Source: Gymnopilus junonius (taxonomy: Eukaryota; Basidiomycota; Agaricomycetes; Agaricales; Galerinaceae). From it: a stretch of 64,000 nucleotides of DNA. The notes under the pieces are model-generated. The model saw only the letters and a program-made list of their open reading frames with translations. It had not been told where the DNA came from and made no database searches. Position 1 is the stretch's first letter, and every line of letters begins with the position of its first letter. Made by a program: the position numbers and the translations under genes. Location of the stretch: the NCBI GenBank assembly GCA_015501075.1, contig JADNYJ010000031.1:1-64000 (forward strand). Reading direction: 5' to 3'. Shown here piece by piece: positions 61,111 to 64,000 of this stretch.

Positions 61111-63128
61111 TCACGGTATCCATTCTCTCCCCAAGCGTGTCTGATAACTAAACCCTCCGGTGGGGTGGCGAGGATCCCTTCCTCCTCTGGGAACTGTGCG
61201 TGAATGATGATAATTAGCCCAATGACCTGACGATCCTGATGATGGGCTGAATTGTCGACTACGGTCACTTGACGACGGAGGCACGGGACGACTGGCCTGA
61301 TTAGACGACTTCGGATTTAACCAGGACGATCCAGCGGAGCGAGGAAAAAAACGCATGGGATTGAAGATGTTAGTATGCGATTTCGCAGCATTCTGGCGAG
61401 CGATATCTCGGGGACGTTGAATGTCAACAGGTCTCGACCTCGGCCGCTGCGGACTTGCCTCTTGCCAGCCTCCGTAATTAGGAGACGTCGGAGGGAAGTC
61501 GTCCAAAGTTTCCGCGCTATCCGAGTCGTCAGAAAATTTGGAGCGAAGCCCTCCAGCCGCGGAGTATACTGATGTATTCGGTGACGAGTATCTCTTCTGC
61601 GTCCTGTAATCCATGTACTCGTTCTCTGGCTGGTAGTAAATTGGCTTGGAGTCGATAGGCGTCGCCAAAAAGACGGACGAAGCAAACCGGTCGTCGTCAG
61701 TGTCCGTTGTAGTAGAAGCAGCCAAGGACGGATATATTGTTGACCTGGCATCGTAATAGGACTCCTGATCAAACTCGTACGCGGACTCCAGCTCGACGGC
61801 ATTGCGGACCCCATGATAAGGCGTTTCACCGACACTGCTCGGTGTAGTGGGCTCCGACGGCTCAGATGAGTAGGAAGACCGACCCGACCTCTCGTATGGA
61901 ATGTTGAGCTCGTATGCCTTCATGCCATTCTGCTCCAGAGCGTAATGGCTGTCCTCTCCGACCCAAGGAGAGCTCTCGAAGAATTCATCGCGCGGGGATG
62001 CTTGGCCCTGGTAACCAGAAGTGACCGCCGATGCCGACACGACGGAGTAAGGTTCCACTCTGTTGGGAATTTGGGGTACGGGTCGCTTCTCAGGACTCGT
62101 CTGCTGCTTTGTCGTTCCAGTCCCGAGGTCGAGGCCAGCTTCCCATGGACACCTGGCAAGGCTGCCTTCGAAGATGACGTTGTCGCAGTAAAAAGTACGC
62201 AGACTTGCCACAGCGTTGCGGAGCTCAGAGAGTGACAATCTACCTCTCCAATCGATGTCGAGCGTTTGGACAAGGATATTGTTGAGATCCTCGGAAATGG
62301 GGAGGACGCTAGGAAGGAACTGCAGTGGATCCTGTCGATATGCGTCGTACGTGGGGTCCTCAGACATGGCGCACTTCCATGGGTTCCGGCCTGTCACTAA
62401 ATTGAGGAGAATGATCCCAAGGGACCAAATGTCGTTGTGCATTGGGGAATACGGAGAGGCATTTTCTGTGTCCCCCGCTTGACACTCTGTTTCTTTGGTA
62501 TGAGACGATGGTCTTATCAGCAAAAAAGAAAGGATGACATACCTGGGCTCATATGGTAGATGCTGCCGGTCCTAAATTCTTTGCTGGACTTGTCCGTCGT
62601 AGCAAGGCCAAAATCTGTAATTGCGACTCTGTAACCTCCGTCGAAACAAAGGATGTTCTCGGGTTTCAGATCACGATGGTAAATACCCAAGGAATGGCAA
62701 TATTGCACAGCGTCGATCATCTGCAAGAAGACGTGCTTGATTAGGGCGTCATCTCCTAAATATCGACACTCGTGTAAAATTTGGGTGAATAGATCATGGT
62801 CGGTGGCGTATTCCATGACGATGAACAAATGGTCAATGTCCTCGACCACTCGAAGAAGGGAGACGACGGAGGGATGGGCCGAAGCAATTTGGTGGAGAGT
62901 AATTTCTCGGATATGAATCTGTCGGCGAAGCGACGAATGGGCATTGGTGTTGGTCAAGCACTTCACAGCGTACGACCGTTGGCTGTTGGAAAAGAGCTCG
63001 ACCGCTCTGTATACGATGCCGTAGCCTCCAGTACCTAAGACCTCGACCAACTCCAAAGTATTGTTGTCGATGAGAGTCCCAAGAGGTGGGTAGGTCGGGC
63101 CCGCAGGGGAAGGCGGTTTCTTCGACAT
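61111..63128 (-). CDS. Ser/Thr protein kinase, Ran1/Pat1 (VHS1/SKS1) type
   Basis: Relatives include fission yeast Ran1/Pat1, which blocks meiosis, and the yeast kinases Vhs1 and Sks1 in growth and glucose responses. Exons 63128-62543 and 62486-61111 give 653 residues. Kinase elements are complete: Gly loop LGTGGYGIVY (residues 31-40), catalytic Lys56 in YAVKC, YHRDLKPEN (H151, D153), DFGLAT (D172) and an SPE-type activation segment end (SPECQAG) rather than APE. DIWSLGIILLNLVTGRNPW follows. Ran1-like features are the TGS-x-YHMSPE activation loop and the DP-Y-x-AYRQDP insert. The C-terminal 330 residues are disordered and rich in Ser/Pro/Tyr. The single 56-base intron falls in the activation segment. 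Confidence 0.9.
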
Positions 63129-64000
63129 GGAAGGCCCTTGAGCTGTACAGTACAGTTCAAAGGAACGTACTTCTTGGAAGACAAAATTTTGCTCACCAAC
63201 GATTTAAGGAGGACTGGGCAGCCAAACGACTAGTGCACCTGTGACGGCTGCTAAGAACGTGCTTGACATGAGGTTTCGAAACACCTACAACTTTAAAGAA
63301 CGCAGCACCTGCTGACTTGACTTCGATGTCCTGAAGTTTTGTCTTCCGCGAGTGACTGGCAATCGTCCCTTGTTATCTCAAGACACCCTCGGTTCAGCAT
63401 TGCAATGACTTCAGCATTTACATACTAGGGGTTTCGGAAAGCCGCGTATTGTTTCTATCTTTGGAGGTGTATGGCGCAACGGCATTTGGAGACTTCTAAG
63501 ACATTTCGCCCTAATCTAGGTCGTGCCGAGGAATGGCTAAGCCAACCACCCCGCAATTTGCACCGCCCTCGATACCTTTGGTCCGAAAGTAATTGAGTTC
63601 GAAGCCATTACGGAAGGCATCCGACTCTTGCGATTCCATCCCGCCTTTCTACTGACATCAATTCAGAAAGACGATCGATCAAAGTGACAAAGGCTACTGC
63701 CCGACGTCATCTTCGTCCTCTTAGTCGAGTGCTTTTGTGTGTGTCTGGATCAAGGATGTTCTAGACACATAATGAAGCTGACATCCTGAGTCTCTGTTTT
63801 GCTTTATGTCCATCGACTCGTAGGCTGGGGATGATGATGTACATGCTGCACAAATTCCCCTAGCCCACCTTTTCGATCGGTCTTTCCTTTAATTTCTGCA
63901 TACTTGAACCCCTTTAAGGTTGTTATAATTAGATTTAAATAAGCTCTGTGATATCTAATCGCGGTCACTACGCTGCAGTGTGCAATTCATGATCGAGGGT
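63129..64000. other. Upstream region of the kinase gene
   Basis: No gene is recognised up to the window end. The first few hundred bases should contain the kinase promoter. A gene on either strand could begin beyond 64000. Confidence 0.4.

Overview
This window is eukaryotic and fungal. Its genes are broken by many short introns (about 45-80 bases, GT...AG). Where exons could be joined by hand, they rebuild recognisable fungal proteins: KRE6/SKN1, PP1, ATG11, NDUFB7, a sugar porter, a Ran1-type kinase and a Duc1-domain protein. Several other loci resemble unnamed families that I associate with mushroom-forming basidiomycetes (Agaricomycetes). That placement is from memory of the families; no search was run.

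Layout. 1-14 kb is accessory and decaying. It holds two uncharacterised Agaricomycete-type genes that both look broken, a cluster of short covarying palindromes and duplications between them, an LTR/Gag retroelement on the minus strand with no pol and no second LTR, and a membrane-protein gene whose first exon seems to have been cut off next to the LTR. 15-18 kb is an intact 20-exon KRE6/SKN1-type beta-1,6-glucan synthesis gene. 19-25 kb holds three tandem minus-strand F-box paralogues. 26.5-27.8 kb encodes a membrane-anchored DUF7729-like protein. 28-33 kb is mostly non-coding. It hides a candidate 58-residue secreted six-cysteine peptide, a Crinkler-like NTPase pseudogene and a stray C-terminal fragment of a saccharopine reductase. 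33.9-44.8 kb is a plus-strand block with a Duc1-domain protein, a long disordered PH-domain protein and PP1. A 5-kb stretch without a recognisable gene follows. 49.8-63.1 kb is a minus-strand housekeeping block: sugar transporter, ATG11, an LRR/F-box-like protein, mitochondrial complex I subunit NDUFB7 and a Ran1/Pat1-like kinase.

The genes do not form one pathway. They cover cell wall (KRE6), cortex and lipid binding (Duc1, PH), phosphorylation control (PP1, Ran1-like kinase), autophagy (ATG11), sugar uptake and respiration (NDUFB7), flanked by transposon-rich, fast-changing sequence. Exon coordinates for KRE6, Duc1, PP1, the sugar porter, ATG11, NDUFB7 and the kinase were worked out base by base and keep phase throughout. 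The one exception is a single extra A in PP1. The PH-domain gene has several unresolved frame changes. No promising CRISPR, tRNA or rRNA was seen.
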